A stretch of DNA of 64,000 nt, taken from assembly GCF_016427505.1 (NCBI RefSeq), contig NZ_JAELXS010000001.1, positions 434,001 through 498,000 on the forward strand. Direction: 5' to 3'. The notes beneath the pieces are model-generated. The model saw only the letters and a list, made by a program, of their open reading frames with translations, did not search any database and was not told where the DNA came from. Below, piece after piece: positions 1 to 8,540 of this stretch (position 1 is the stretch's first letter; the number at the start of each line of letters is the position of its first letter). Both the position numbers and the translations under genes were made by a program. Origin of the DNA: Sphingomonas mollis (lineage in GTDB: Bacteria; Pseudomonadota; Alphaproteobacteria; Sphingomonadales; Sphingomonadaceae).

Positions 1-732
1 GGCATCGTCCATATCGATGCCGGCGCGCATGGCGACGATGCGCTGGCTGAAACCGAATGGCTCGAAGCACAGGCGAACGACAGCAACCTGCCGATGGGCA
101 TCGTCGCCTTCGCCGCGCTCGACGATCCGGACGTCGAGCGATTGCTTGCCGCCCATGCTGCGCATGGCCGGGTTCGCGGCATCCGCCACATCGTCAACTG
201 GCACGCCACCCCGCGCCGCACCTATACGCCGCGCGACCTGACGACCGATCCCGCCTGGGAACGCGGCTTCGCGCTGCTCGCCAAATACGGCCTGTCCTTC
301 GATCTTCAGGCCTATCCCGCACAGTTTCCCGCGCTCGCCACGCTGCTGGCCCGCCATCCGGGTACGCCGGTGATCGTCAATCATCTCGGCATGCCCGTTC
401 CCGACGACACCGATGGCCGGGCTGAGTGGCGCGCCGGCATGGCCGCGCTCGCCGCCCTGCCGCAGGTAGCGATGAAGATTTCCGGCTTCGGCTTCGTCCA
501 GCGACCATGGACCGCGGACGATGCGCGACCGTGGATCACCGAGACGGTCGACCTGTTCGGCCCCGACCGCTGCCTCGTCGCCAGCGATTTCCCCACCGAC
601 CGCCTGTTCGGCGATTTCGACGATACGCTGGGCGCCTATGCGACGGTCATCGCAAGCTATTCCGATGACGAGCGCCGCGCGATGTGGGGCCGCAACGCCG
701 ACCGCATCTACCAGATGGGCCTTGATATCTGA
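1..732 (+). CDS. Amidohydrolase-2 family hydrolase, probable sugar lactonase (5' end outside window)
   Basis: A TIM-barrel metal-dependent hydrolase of the amidohydrolase-2 family, which includes sugar-lactone hydrolases such as L-fuconolactonase. The frame is already open at base 1, so the true start and the first metal-binding motif are outside the window; 243 residues are visible, ending at TGA 730-732. Visible landmarks are RGIRHIVNWH, VNHLGMP in the middle and VASDFPTDRLFG near the C-terminus, with the conserved late Asp of the family. It lies 83 bases before the keto-acid dehydratase and dehydrogenase genes, so hydrolysis of the aldonolactone made by that dehydrogenase is the likely job. 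The substrate is inferred from context, not read from the sequence. Family call is firm; substrate is open. Confidence 0.8.
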   Translation, partial: GIVHIDAGAHGDDALAETEWLEAQANDSNLPMGIVAFAALDDPDVERLLAAHAAHGRVRGIRHIVNWHATPRRTYTPRDLTTDPAWERGFALLAKYGLSFDLQAYPAQFPALATLLARHPGTPVIVNHLGMPVPDDTDGRAEWRAGMAALAALPQVAMKISGFGFVQRPWTADDARPWITETVDLFGPDRCLVASDFPTDRLFGDFDDTLGAYATVIASYSDDERRAMWGRNADRIYQMGLDI

Positions 733-770
733 CGAGGCGCTTGCCGCCCGCGCATCCACCCGCTATCGAC

Positions 771-781
771 TTGTCTGAGTA
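771..781 (+). promoter_or_regulatory. Candidate operator motif TTGTCTGAGTA before the dehydratase gene
   Basis: This 11-base sequence lies 35 bases before the dehydratase start codon. The same 11 bases occur in reverse orientation at 9735-9745, over the likely -10 region of the divergent epimerase/transporter promoter. The core is partly self-complementary. Sharing by two sugar-gene promoters suggests an operator for the FadR-type regulator encoded at 2779, which is inference. Confidence 0.4.
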
Positions 782-815
782 ATGGACCGCAGGTCCGATC
801 AGGAGAGGATGGCCG

Positions 816-1799
816 ATGCGCCTGTCGTTGCTGCAATTCCGCGATGCGTCCGGTAACCGCGGTGTTGCCGCGCTGGGTGAGGACCGCGTTCCCCGCCGCG
901 TGACCGGCGCCACCAGCGTCCGCGCGCTGGCGCAGGGGGCGATCGATGCCGGCCACGATCTCGCCGCCGCCGTCGCTGCCGCCGGTCTTGGCGATGTGGT
1001 CGATCTCGATCAGGTAACCCTGCTCGCGCCGATCGACCATGACGATCCCGCGCATTGCATCCTGACCGGCACCGGCCTGACCCATCTTGGTTCCGCCGAG
1101 GGTCGCGATCAGATGCACCGCGCCGCCAAGGCCGACGCGGCTCCCACCGATTCGATGAAGATGTTCCTGATGGGGGTGGAGGGCGGCAAGCCCGCCGCCG
1201 GCACCGAGGGCGCGCAGCCCGAATGGTTCTACAAGGGCAACGGCCTGTCGCTGGTCGCCCCCGGCCAGCCGCTCGTCTCCCCCGCCTTCGCCAAGGATGC
1301 AGGCGAGGAGCCGGAGATCGCTGGCGTGTATCTCGTCGCCTCCGACGGCACGCCCGTCCGCATCGGCTTCGCCCTCGCCAACGAATTCTCCGACCATGTG
1401 ACGGAGCGCGGCAACTACCTCTGGCTCGCCCATTCGAAACTGCGCCCCGCTGCGATCGGCCCCGAACTGCTCGTGGGCGAATTACCGCAGGAAGTGATCG
1501 GCACCAGCCGCATCATCCGTGACGGCGCGACGCTGTGGGAAAAGCCGTTCCTGTCGGGCGAGGCGAACATGTCGCATAGCCTGGCCAATCTCGAACACCA
1601 TCATTTCAAATACGCGCTGTTTCGCGCCCCCGGCGACGTTCACGTCCATTTCTTCGGCACCGCCACCCTGTCGTTCAGCGACGGCGTGACGACGCAGGAA
1701 GGCGACGTGTTCGAGATAGAAGCCGCGCCCTTCGCGCTGCCGTTGCGCAACACCGTCGCCACCGATACGCACAGCCCAGTCGCGGTGAGGGCGCTCTGA
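816..1799 (+). CDS. AraD1-type fumarylacetoacetase-family protein, probable 2-keto-3-deoxy-sugar-acid dehydratase
   Basis: A 327-residue cytoplasmic enzyme of the fumarylacetoacetate hydrolase fold, in the group called AraD1. Members are thought to dehydrate 2-keto-3-deoxy-pentonates to alpha-ketoglutarate semialdehyde, although the family also hydrolyses acylpyruvates. The N-terminal half (MRLSLLQFRDASG...) is the family's extension, and the C-terminal half carries the catalytic fold with NEFSDH, the RIIRDG segment and the HFFGTATLSFSDG stretch. A clear ribosome-binding site (AGGAGAGG) precedes the ATG. The stop overlaps the next start by one base (TGATG), so the dehydrogenase is co-translated. 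In context it would be the last dedicated step of non-phosphorylative L-arabinose (or related aldose) oxidation. The exact substrate cannot be read from the sequence. Confidence 0.8.
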   Translation: MRLSLLQFRDASGNRGVAALGEDRVPRRVTGATSVRALAQGAIDAGHDLAAAVAAAGLGDVVDLDQVTLLAPIDHDDPAHCILTGTGLTHLGSAEGRDQMHRAAKADAAPTDSMKMFLMGVEGGKPAAGTEGAQPEWFYKGNGLSLVAPGQPLVSPAFAKDAGEEPEIAGVYLVASDGTPVRIGFALANEFSDHVTERGNYLWLAHSKLRPAAIGPELLVGELPQEVIGTSRIIRDGATLWEKPFLSGEANMSHSLANLEHHHFKYALFRAPGDVHVHFFGTATLSFSDGVTTQEGDVFEIEAAPFALPLRNTVATDTHSPVAVRAL

Positions 1800-2722
1800 T
1801 GACGATCCGTCTCGGCCTCGTCGGCGTCGGCAAGATCGCGCACGACCAGCACATCCCCACCATCGCCGCCTCGCCCGATTTCGAACTGGTCGCCACCGCC
1901 AGCCGTCACGGCAGCGTCGAGGGCACGCCCTCCTATTCCTCGATCGAGGAGATGCTCGACGGTCCCGAGACGATCGACGCGATCACCCTCTGCCAGCCAC
2001 CGCATGTGCGCTACGACGCCGCCCGCCTCGCCATCGCCAGCGGCAAGCACGTCTTCCTCGAAAAGCCCCCCGGCATGACGCTGGGTGAGGTTGCCGCACT
2101 CGCCGAACAGGCGGAGACGGCCGGTGTGTCACTCTTCGCCAGCTGGCATTCGCGTTACGGCGCCGCGATCGACGACACCCGCGCGTGGCTCGCCGGCACC
2201 ACGATCCATTCGGTCAAGGCCATCTGGAAGGAGGACGTCCGCGTCTGGCATCCGGGGCAGGAATGGCTGTGGGAGGCGGGCGCGCTTGGCGTGTTCGATC
2301 CTGGCATCAACGCGCTGTCGGTGCTGACCGCGATCCTGCCGCGCCGTTTCTTCCTGACCGATGCGACGCTGGAGTTCCCCGAGAACCGCGCCGCGCCGAT
2401 CGCCGCCGACCTGACCTATGTCGATACCGCCGGCGTCCCCGTCGCCGCCGAGTTCGATTTCCGCCAGCCGGGCCCCCATACCTGGGAGGTCCATGCCGAA
2501 ACCGCCGCCGGCACGATGCTGCTGGCCAAGGGCGGTAACGAATTGTGGATCGACGGCGTGCTGAAGACCACCGCGCCGGAGGCCGAGTATCGCGGCCTGT
2601 ACGACCAGTTCGCCAGACTGATCGCCGCTGGCAAATCGGATGCCGACACCACCCCGCTGGCGCACGTCACCGACGCGTTCCTGCGCGGCGTCCGCGTGCC
2701 GGTGGAGCCGTTCCATTACTGA
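1799..2722 (+). CDS. L-arabinose / D-galactose 1-dehydrogenase (Gfo/Idh/MocA family)
   Basis: A 307-residue NAD(P)-dependent dehydrogenase that oxidises the C1 of an aldose to the lactone. The N-terminus has the Rossmann motif GLVGVGKIAHDQH. EKPPGMTLGEV carries the family catalytic Lys, and WKEDVRVWHPGQEW plus FDPGINALS supply the Asp and Asn of the active site. The order and wording of these motifs closely follow the L-arabinose 1-dehydrogenase of Azospirillum and the galactose dehydrogenase of Pseudomonas as I remember them; no alignment was run. Length is normal for that subgroup. It overlaps the dehydratase stop by one base. With the lactonase upstream and the sugar-acid dehydratase at 6727 it completes a non-phosphorylative pathway. 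Arabinose and galactose cannot be told apart from sequence, since known enzymes take both. Confidence 0.85.
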   Translation: MTIRLGLVGVGKIAHDQHIPTIAASPDFELVATASRHGSVEGTPSYSSIEEMLDGPETIDAITLCQPPHVRYDAARLAIASGKHVFLEKPPGMTLGEVAALAEQAETAGVSLFASWHSRYGAAIDDTRAWLAGTTIHSVKAIWKEDVRVWHPGQEWLWEAGALGVFDPGINALSVLTAILPRRFFLTDATLEFPENRAAPIAADLTYVDTAGVPVAAEFDFRQPGPHTWEVHAETAAGTMLLAKGGNELWIDGVLKTTAPEAEYRGLYDQFARLIAAGKSDADTTPLAHVTDAFLRGVRVPVEPFHY

Positions 2723-2741
2723 TCGGTCGACACCTGCGGAC

Positions 2742-2761
2742 CCCGCGCCCATGGTCGCGGG
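2742..2761 (+). promoter_or_regulatory. Small hairpin before the regulator gene
   Basis: CCCGCG at 2742-2747 pairs with CGCGGG at 2756-2761 around an 8-base loop. It falls between the dehydrogenase stop and the ribosome-binding site of the regulator. It may attenuate read-through, but it is short. Confidence 0.25.
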
Positions 2762-2778
2762 CTGACAGGAGAAATGCG

Positions 2779-3519
2779 GTGAGCCGCCAGCGATCGACGC
2801 CGGAAACATCGCCGCTGGGGACCAGTGCACCGCGCCGCATCCATGGCAACATCGCGCACGATCTGGGCGTCGCGATCGTCACCGGCCATCATCAGCCGGG
2901 CGAGATCCTGCCCGGCGAGATCGAGTTCAGCCACCGCCTCGACGTATCGCGCAGCGCGTATCGCGAGGCGGTGCGTATCCTCGCCGCCAAAGGGCTGGTC
3001 GAAAGCCGGCCCAAGACGGGCACCCGCGTCAGCGACCGCCGGCGCTGGAACATGCTCGATCCCGACGTCCTCGCCTGGATGTTCGAGAGCGAGCCCGATG
3101 AGGTCTTCATCCGCAGCCTGTTCGAACTGCGCATGATGATCGAACCCGCCGCCGCCGCCTTCGCTGCGGAACGGCGCACCGCCGACGAACTGTCCCGCAT
3201 GGGGGCGGCGCTGCACGACATGGCGCATCACGGCCTCGCATCCCCCGCCGGCCGCACTGCCGACCAATTGTTCCACAATCTGGTGCTGGAGGCGACGCGC
3301 AACGAGCCGTTGACGACATTGTCGACCACCATCGCCGCGGCGGTCGGCTGGACGACGATCTTCAAACAGCGCCGCACCCTGCCGCCGCGCGATCCGATGC
3401 CCGAACATTTCGCGCTGTACGATGCGATCGCGGCGGGTGACGGCGACCTGGCACGCGTCCGCATGACCGAGCTGGTGGCGCTGGCCCTGCGCGACACCGA
3501 ACAGGCGGTCGCGGCCTGA
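2779..3519 (+). CDS. FadR-family (GntR) transcriptional regulator
   Basis: A 246-residue DNA-binding repressor or activator. The N-terminal winged helix spans about residues 20-90, including ISRSAYREAVRIL-like recognition-helix sequence (here LDVSRSAYREAVRIL) and the wing VESRPKTGTRVSDR. An all-helical FCD effector domain follows, with the metal or ligand motif Glu-Leu-Arg (FELRMMIEP) and the later His residues (HDMAHH, FHN). The start is GTG 2779: it has a ribosome-binding site (CAGGAGA) at the right distance, whereas the nearby ATG 2774 is out of frame and stops at once. The gene follows the dehydratase/dehydrogenase pair and most probably senses a sugar acid of that pathway. The shared motif at 771 and 9735 is its candidate binding site. 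Confidence 0.85.
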   Translation: MSRQRSTPETSPLGTSAPRRIHGNIAHDLGVAIVTGHHQPGEILPGEIEFSHRLDVSRSAYREAVRILAAKGLVESRPKTGTRVSDRRRWNMLDPDVLAWMFESEPDEVFIRSLFELRMMIEPAAAAFAAERRTADELSRMGAALHDMAHHGLASPAGRTADQLFHNLVLEATRNEPLTTLSTTIAAAVGWTTIFKQRRTLPPRDPMPEHFALYDAIAAGDGDLARVRMTELVALALRDTEQAVAA

Positions 3520-3552
3520 TCGCCGACGACAGGAACACGGGCGACTAAGGAT

Positions 3553-3570
3553 TGTTGAGTCTGCGCAACA
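3553..3570 (+). promoter_or_regulatory. TGTTG / CAACA inverted repeat
   Basis: TGTTG (3553-3557) and CAACA (3566-3570) form an 18-base imperfect palindrome 28 bases before the DUF1206 gene. It could be a protein-binding site at that promoter; nothing else supports it. Confidence 0.2.
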
Positions 3571-3597
3571 TTTACCACCGCCGGGGCTGCACCAACC

Positions 3598-4413
3598 ATG
3601 TTTACCGACCGCAATGCGACATGGCTGGCCCGATTGGGCTTCGCCGCGCGGGGCCTCGTCTATCTACTCGTCGGCTGGTTCGCGATCGACGCGGCGCTGC
3701 GCGATGGCCAGACGGCGGACAATCAGGGCGCGATCGCTTCGCTCGCCGACGAGCAGTTCGGCCATATCCTGCTGGCGGTCATCGCCGCCGGGATGCTTGG
3801 CTATGCGGTCTGGCGCCTGACCGAGGGATTGGCCAATCCCGAACGGATCGCTCGTGACGCGAAGGGTAATTTCAAGCGGCTCGGCCACCTGGTCAGCGGC
3901 ATCGCCCACGTCATCCTCGCCTGGACCGCCGCCCGCATCGCGCTGGATATCGGCAAGACCACCGGCGGCACGTCCCCCGGCGACGAGAGCGCGCGCGACT
4001 GGACCGCATGGCTGCTCGCGCAACCGTTCGGCCAGATCCTCGTCGGCATCGTTGCGGTCGGCCTGATCGTCGCGGCCGGGCAACAGGCGCACAAGGCATG
4101 GACCGGCGGTTTCGCCGTCGACCTGCGCAGCGATACGCCGACGCCGGGCTATGTCTGCACCATCGGCCGGCTCGGTTATGGCGCACGGGCGCTGGTGTTC
4201 GTGATCCTCGCCGGCTTCTTCACGCTCGCCGCGTGGCAGGCACAGGCGAGCGAGGCCGGCGGCATGGCGGCGGCGCTCGGCATGTTGCAGGGCCAGCCCG
4301 GCGGCCAATGGCTCCTCGCTGCCACCGGCATCGGCCTCGGCCTGTTCGGCATCTACAGCTTCGTCGAGGCCCGATACCGCCGCATCCATGTCGATCTGCC
4401 GGGGTGTGACTGA
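3598..4413 (+). CDS. DUF1206 integral membrane protein
   Basis: A 271-residue inner-membrane protein built from three repeats of the DUF1206 module, each about two membrane helices. The repeated entry motif is visible three times: LARLGFAARGLVYLLVG near residue 9, LGHLVSGIAHVILAW near residue 88, and IGRLGYGARALVFVILAG near residue 187. The function of the family is unknown. Residues around 115-130 and the cytoplasmic loops are polar and contain no recognisable enzyme motif. The gene stands alone between the regulator and the glutaminase, in the same direction but with its own upstream gap, so a link with sugar use is not implied. The three-repeat architecture makes the family assignment firm. 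Confidence 0.85.
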   Translation: MFTDRNATWLARLGFAARGLVYLLVGWFAIDAALRDGQTADNQGAIASLADEQFGHILLAVIAAGMLGYAVWRLTEGLANPERIARDAKGNFKRLGHLVSGIAHVILAWTAARIALDIGKTTGGTSPGDESARDWTAWLLAQPFGQILVGIVAVGLIVAAGQQAHKAWTGGFAVDLRSDTPTPGYVCTIGRLGYGARALVFVILAGFFTLAAWQAQASEAGGMAAALGMLQGQPGGQWLLAATGIGLGLFGIYSFVEARYRRIHVDLPGCD

Positions 4414-4476
4414 CCGAACCACGGACCCTCGCCGTTCCTCATGGGTTGAGCGGCTCCCCACCATGAAGGAGCCGGC

Positions 4477-5406
4477 GTGTCGATCGACCTGCAACATATC
4501 GTCGATGAGGTCGCCACCGCGATCGTCGCCGAGGCCGCCACGATAGAGGCCAGCGCCGACGCCAAGGAGGAGGGCGTCGCCCCCGGTCCGTTCGGCATCG
4601 CCGTCGCCACCACCGATGGCCGCGTGTTTACCGCCGGCGACATCGCCACCGGCTTCCCGATCCAAAGCATATCGAAGGTCTTCGCGCTGGAACTGGCGCT
4701 GTCGGCGATCGGCGACGATGTGTTCCACCGCGTCGGTCGCGAACCGTCCGGCGATCCGTTCAATTCGATGATCGATCTCGAACGCAACAAGGGCGTGCCG
4801 CGCAATCCGTTCATCAACGCCGGCGCGCTCGTGGTCGTTGACATGCTCGTCGAACAATTCCCCGACGACCGGGCGGAGGGCGCGGTCCTGCGGCTGGTGC
4901 AGCGCGCGATCGGCGGCGGCGAGACGATCGGCCTCGACGACGACGTCCTCGCTTCCGGGGAAGAGGCCGGCGACCTGAACCGCGCGATGATGTATTTCGC
5001 CAAGGCGCACGGTAATCTCCATGCGCCCGTCGACGACGTGATGACCGCCTATGTGCGGCAATGCGCGATCACCCTGAATTGCCGGCAACTGGCGCTGGCC
5101 GGACGATTCCTTGCCGATACCGCGCATCATCCGGACGATCCCGACGCCGATCGCACCGCCCGGCGGATGCGCCGGCTGCTGGCACTGATGACGACATGCG
5201 GTCATTATGACGGCTCCGGCGACTTCGCCTACCGCGTCGGCCTGCCCGCCAAGAGCGGCGTCGGCGGCGGCATCATCGCGGTGGCGCCGGGGATCGCCTC
5301 GATCGCGACATGGTCGCCCAATCTCGACCAGCACGGCAATTCGATCCTGGGCGTGCACGCGCTGGAGATGCTGTGCGACCGCACCGGCTGGTCGGCCTTC
5401 GCATAG
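4477..5406 (+). CDS. glsA: Glutaminase A
   Basis: Hydrolyses L-glutamine to glutamate and ammonia in the cytoplasm. The 309-residue product has the serine beta-lactamase-like glutaminase fold. The catalytic SxxK motif is S64-I-S-K67 in IQSISKVF. EPSGDPFNS and RNPFINAGA are the substrate-binding stretches, and SGVGGGIIAVAP is the conserved C-terminal Ser-Gly-Val-Gly-Gly loop. Length is typical for the single-domain bacterial enzyme, with no ankyrin or STAS extension. The start is GTG 4477, with AAGGAG 6 bases upstream; the nearby ATG 4463 is in another frame. It has no evident operon partner here. Confidence 0.95.
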   Translation: MSIDLQHIVDEVATAIVAEAATIEASADAKEEGVAPGPFGIAVATTDGRVFTAGDIATGFPIQSISKVFALELALSAIGDDVFHRVGREPSGDPFNSMIDLERNKGVPRNPFINAGALVVVDMLVEQFPDDRAEGAVLRLVQRAIGGGETIGLDDDVLASGEEAGDLNRAMMYFAKAHGNLHAPVDDVMTAYVRQCAITLNCRQLALAGRFLADTAHHPDDPDADRTARRMRRLLALMTTCGHYDGSGDFAYRVGLPAKSGVGGGIIAVAPGIASIATWSPNLDQHGNSILGVHALEMLCDRTGWSAFA

Positions 5407-5483
5407 GGCAGGGGTGCGTAGGGCAGGGGCGCCTCGCGCGCCGGGAACCATCGCGACGGCCGTTCGCTTCACCGCAGTCTCTA

Positions 5484-5512
5484 TTGTCCACTAATGTGGT
5501 GGGGTATAGATA
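5484..5512 (+). promoter_or_regulatory. Candidate promoter for the alpha/beta hydrolase
   Basis: TTGTCC at 5484-5489 and TAGATA at 5507-5512 are 17 bases apart, about 70 bases before the start codon at 5585. The match to the housekeeping consensus is moderate. Confidence 0.3.
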
Positions 5513-5584
5513 GAGATCGGGAAGATGGTCGGCCGCTTCCGGTGGCAAGAAACCAGTCTCCTGGCGACTCGAAGGAGAAGCGTG

Positions 5585-6301
5585 ATGGGTTCATTCGCCG
5601 CGTATGACGCCGTTCGACCTACGATCCTGACCGTGCCGGGTCTGGGCGGCTCCGGGCCTTCGCACTGGCAGACCCTGTGGGAACAATCGGTGCCGGGCGT
5701 CCACCGCGCCGATCTGGGCATGTGGAACACGCCCCACCGCAACAGCTGGGTGACGAAGCTGGACGAGGCGATCCGCCATGCCGAGGCACCGGTGATCCTC
5801 GTCGCGCACAGTCTCGGCTGTCTGGCGGTAGCGTGGTGGGCGCAACTCAGCCCGCAACCCTATGGCTGGCCCGTCGCCGGCGCGCTGCTGGTCGCGCCCG
5901 CCGATACCGACCGGTCCGATGCCTGTCCCGAGCTGAAAGCGTTCGCACCCAGCCCGCGCATCCCCTTGCCGTTTCCGTCGATGGTCGTCGCCAGCACCGA
6001 TGACCCGTGGATCACGATCGACCGCGCCCACAGTCTGGCGGCCGAGTGGGGCAGTCATTTCGTCGATGTCGGCGATACCGGCCACATCAATGCCGCCAGC
6101 GGCATCGGTCGCTGGCCCGAAGGGCTCGACCTGCTCGACCGCGTGATTGCCGCCGCCGGGCAGGACGGCCGGCCCACGCTCAGCCCCGGCGACGCCCGCG
6201 CCCTGCTGACCCGCAGCCGCGACCTTGATCCGCCGCCGGTGTTCGGCGACCGGCCGGTCAACTCACCGGTGATCGCCCGGACGCAGAGGGGATTGCATTA
6301 G
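5585..6301 (+). CDS. RBBP9/YdeN-family alpha/beta hydrolase
   Basis: A 238-residue serine hydrolase of the small RBBP9/YdeN group, of unknown substrate. The oxyanion region is TVPGLGGSGPSHWQ near residues 16-29. The nucleophile elbow is AHSLGC with Ser76, and the catalytic His is in DTGHINAASG. ASTDDPW carries the acid residue. Compared with the family (about 180-200 residues) it has a C-terminal extension of roughly 40 residues after the catalytic His, rich in Pro and Arg. The ATG at 5585 was chosen over an in-frame ATG at 5525 because AAGGAG lies 9 bases before it and the conserved fold starts right after. It is followed by a repeat-filled gap. Confidence 0.85.
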   Translation: MGSFAAYDAVRPTILTVPGLGGSGPSHWQTLWEQSVPGVHRADLGMWNTPHRNSWVTKLDEAIRHAEAPVILVAHSLGCLAVAWWAQLSPQPYGWPVAGALLVAPADTDRSDACPELKAFAPSPRIPLPFPSMVVASTDDPWITIDRAHSLAAEWGSHFVDVGDTGHINAASGIGRWPEGLDLLDRVIAAAGQDGRPTLSPGDARALLTRSRDLDPPPVFGDRPVNSPVIARTQRGLH

Positions 6302-6324
6302 AGTATGAATACCTCGGTTTGACC

Positions 6325-6400
6325 CGTCATTGCGAGCGAAGCGAAGCAACCCAAGGCGGCACGTAACGCCCTGGGTTGCTTCGCTTCGCTCGCAATGACG
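6325..6400. repeat. Perfect 29-base inverted repeat, REP-like
   Basis: Arms 6325-6353 and 6372-6400 are exact reverse complements (29 of 29), around an 18-base loop. The arm begins CGTCATTGCGAGCGAAGCGA. Similar CGTCATTGCGAG-type elements are known as dispersed repeats in several proteobacteria. Placed between two convergent genes, it could fold in either transcript and end or stabilise it. Confidence 0.85.
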
Positions 6401-6476
6401 GACGGATGAGTTTTTGGTCACCCGAGATTCGGGTCGGATCAACGTTCAATTGCGCCAGGATGCGAAGAAAGAGAGT

Positions 6477-6609
6477 GTTCGCGCGGAGGCGCAAAGAACG
6501 CGGAGGTGTTTCATGCGCGGCAGCGCGTCATCCCTGCTTCGGTCGTGATAGACAGGCCGCTGTCGCGGCAGGTCCATCACCTCTGCGTCCTCCGCGCCTC
6601 CGCGCGAAC
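6477..6609. repeat. Long imperfect inverted repeat (GTTCGCGCGGAGG family), copy 1
   Basis: Arms 6477-6508 and 6578-6609 (32 bases each) pair with only about five mismatches, separated by 69 bases. Both begin or end with GTTCGCGCGGAGGCGC or its complement. A second copy of this element, with the same outer arms, lies at 41738-41906 next to pyrD. It is a dispersed intergenic element without coding capacity. Confidence 0.75.
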
Positions 6610-6726
6610 AAACTACTATTTCTGGAATCTTCGCGGCTTCGCGTGAATCAAAACGAGAAATGTCGATACGCCCAACCAATCGACAACCGGCCCGAAACGG
6701 AAAATCGCCCCGAACCGGCCACCTCA

Positions 6727-8517
6727 TCAATGGTTATCCCGCGGCAACCCCCGCGTCTGCGCGATCCGCTGGTATTTCTCCGCACCCTCGACGATCGCAC
6801 CGGTATTCATCTGGCCGACATGGCTGCGGCTGATCTCCTGCCACGGCGTCTGCGAGGCGGGATAGGCATAGCCACCCGCCGCCTGCAACGCCGCCCGCCG
6901 CGCCTCGATCTCCTCCGGCGCGATCAACGCGTCGACCGTGCCCTTGCCCAGATCGACACGCACGCGGTCACCGGTGCGCAGCAACGCCAGGCTGCCGCCC
7001 GCCGCCGCTTCCGGGCTGGCGTTCAGGATCGACGGCGACCCCGACGTGCCCGACTGGCGACCATCGCCGATGCAGGGCAGGGCGTGGACGCCCTCGGTAA
7101 TCAGATAGGCCGGCGGCCGCATGTTCACGACCTCGGCCGCACCCGGATAGCCGATGGGGCCGGCGCCGCGCATGAACAACAGCGTCTCGGGCGTGATGCC
7201 GACCGAGGGATCGTCGATGCGGTGGTGATAATCCTCCGGCCCGTCGAACACGACCGCTGGCCCCTCGAACGCCTCGGGATCGTCGGGGTTCGACAGATAA
7301 CGTTCGCGGAACTCCGGCCCGATCACGCTGGTCTTCATCACTGCCGCGTCGAACAGATTGCCCGACAGCACGATGAAGCCCGCATCTTCCTTCAGCGGCT
7401 CGGCAAACGGACGGATGACCTTCTCGTCCTCGATCGCCACGCCGCGGCAATTGTCGCCCATCGTCCGGCCGTTCACAGTCAGCGCGTCCTCGGCGATCAG
7501 GCCCTGGCCCATCAACTGGTTCACCACCGCCGGCACGCCGCCCGCGCGGTAATAATCCTCGCCCAGATATTCGCCCGCCGGTTGCAGGTTGACGAGCAAC
7601 GGCACCTTGTGCCCCTCCGTCTCCCAGTCCTTCAGCGGCAGCTCGACGCCGATATGGCGCGCGATGGCGGCCAGATGGATCGGCGCGTTGGTCGATCCGC
7701 CGATCGCGGAATTGACCTTGATCGCGTTGTGAAACGCCGGTTTCGTCAGGATGTCTGAAGGCTTGATATCCTCCGCGACCATCTCGACGATGCGCTTGCC
7801 CGTCCGCCATGCCACTTCCTGCCGGTCGCGATAGGGCGCCGGGATCGCGGCCGAGCCGGGCAGCGACATGCCGAGCGCCTCGCACAGCGAGTTCATCGTC
7901 GTGGCGGTGCCCATCGTGTTGCAGTAACCGGTCGATGGCGCCGACGACGCGACCAGCCGGATGAACTCCGCATCGTCGATCTCGCCCGCCGCCAGCAACT
8001 GACGCGCCTTCCACACGATCGTCCCCGACCCGGTGCGCTCGCCCTTGTGCCAGCCGTTCAGCATCGGCCCGACCGACAGCGCGATCGCCGGGATGTTCAC
8101 CGTCGCCGCCGCCATCAGGCACGCCGGCGTCGTCTTGTCGCACCCGATCGTCAGCACCACGCCGTCCAGCGGATAGCCGTACAGCACCTCGACCAGCGCC
8201 AGATAGGCGAGATTCCGGTCGAGGCCAGCGGTCGGCCGCTTGCCCGTCTCCTGAATGGGATGGACCGGGAATTCCAGCGGGATGCCGCCCATCTCACGGA
8301 TACCGTCGCGCACCCGCTCCGCCAGCACCAGATGGTGGCGGTTGCAGGGGGAAAGGTCGCTGCCGGTCTGCGCGATGCCGATGATCGGCTTGCCCGACTG
8401 CAATTCCTCCAGCGACAGGCCGAAGTTCAGGTAGCGCTCCAGATACAGCGCCGTCATGTCGATATTGTCGGGATTGTCGAACCAGGCGCGGCTGCGCAGC
8501 TTCGGGCGGTCGGTCAT
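6727..8517 (-). CDS. IlvD/Edd-family sugar-acid dehydratase (D-xylonate / L-arabinonate dehydratase type)
   Basis: Converts an aldonate to its 2-keto-3-deoxy acid in the cytoplasm, using a [2Fe-2S] cluster and Mg2+. The 596 residues match the length of pentonate dehydratases. The three cluster cysteines are C58 ([10 protein letters not shown]), C126 ([10 protein letters not shown]) and C199 (GYCNTMGTA); GGSTNAP and [17 protein letters not shown] are the later active-site stretches. The sequence follows the Caulobacter xylonate dehydratase closely from the DWFDNP-like start (here [20 protein letters not shown]), from memory. The start at 8517 fits that N-terminus. The frame stays open well beyond it, but into the epimerase. 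It lies 23 bases after the epimerase stop, in one operon. Xylonate, arabonate and galactonate are all possible substrates; the neighbouring dehydrogenase favours L-arabonate. Confidence 0.9.
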   Translation of the reverse strand: MTDRPKLRSRAWFDNPDNIDMTALYLERYLNFGLSLEELQSGKPIIGIAQTGSDLSPCNRHHLVLAERVRDGIREMGGIPLEFPVHPIQETGKRPTAGLDRNLAYLALVEVLYGYPLDGVVLTIGCDKTTPACLMAAATVNIPAIALSVGPMLNGWHKGERTGSGTIVWKARQLLAAGEIDDAEFIRLVASSAPSTGYCNTMGTATTMNSLCEALGMSLPGSAAIPAPYRDRQEVAWRTGKRIVEMVAEDIKPSDILTKPAFHNAIKVNSAIGGSTNAPIHLAAIARHIGVELPLKDWETEGHKVPLLVNLQPAGEYLGEDYYRAGGVPAVVNQLMGQGLIAEDALTVNGRTMGDNCRGVAIEDEKVIRPFAEPLKEDAGFIVLSGNLFDAAVMKTSVIGPEFRERYLSNPDDPEAFEGPAVVFDGPEDYHHRIDDPSVGITPETLLFMRGAGPIGYPGAAEVVNMRPPAYLITEGVHALPCIGDGRQSGTSGSPSILNASPEAAAGGSLALLRTGDRVRVDLGKGTVDALIAPEEIEARRAALQAAGGYAYPASQTPWQEISRSHVGQMNTGAIVEGAEKYQRIAQTRGLPRDNH

Positions 8518-8540
8518 GGTGATGGTAGTCCGGGGTTGGA

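Larger units (their letters stand above)
6302..6726. other. Gene-free gap filled with repeats
   Basis: This 425-base stretch between convergent genes holds two repeat elements (6325-6400 and 6477-6609) and no credible gene. Open frames across it exist on both strands but encode only low-complexity Arg/Gly/Ala-rich translation of the repeats. Confidence 0.75.

Noticed and set aside
3664..5472. A 602-codon minus-strand frame across the DUF1206 and glutaminase genes
   Set aside because: It lies opposite two well-supported genes and its translation has no known fold or start signals.
6446..6730. Small frame with SRGGAEDAEV-like residues in the repeat gap
   Set aside because: This is translation of the GTTCGCGCGGAGG repeat, a pattern that recurs wherever the element sits and has no independent support.
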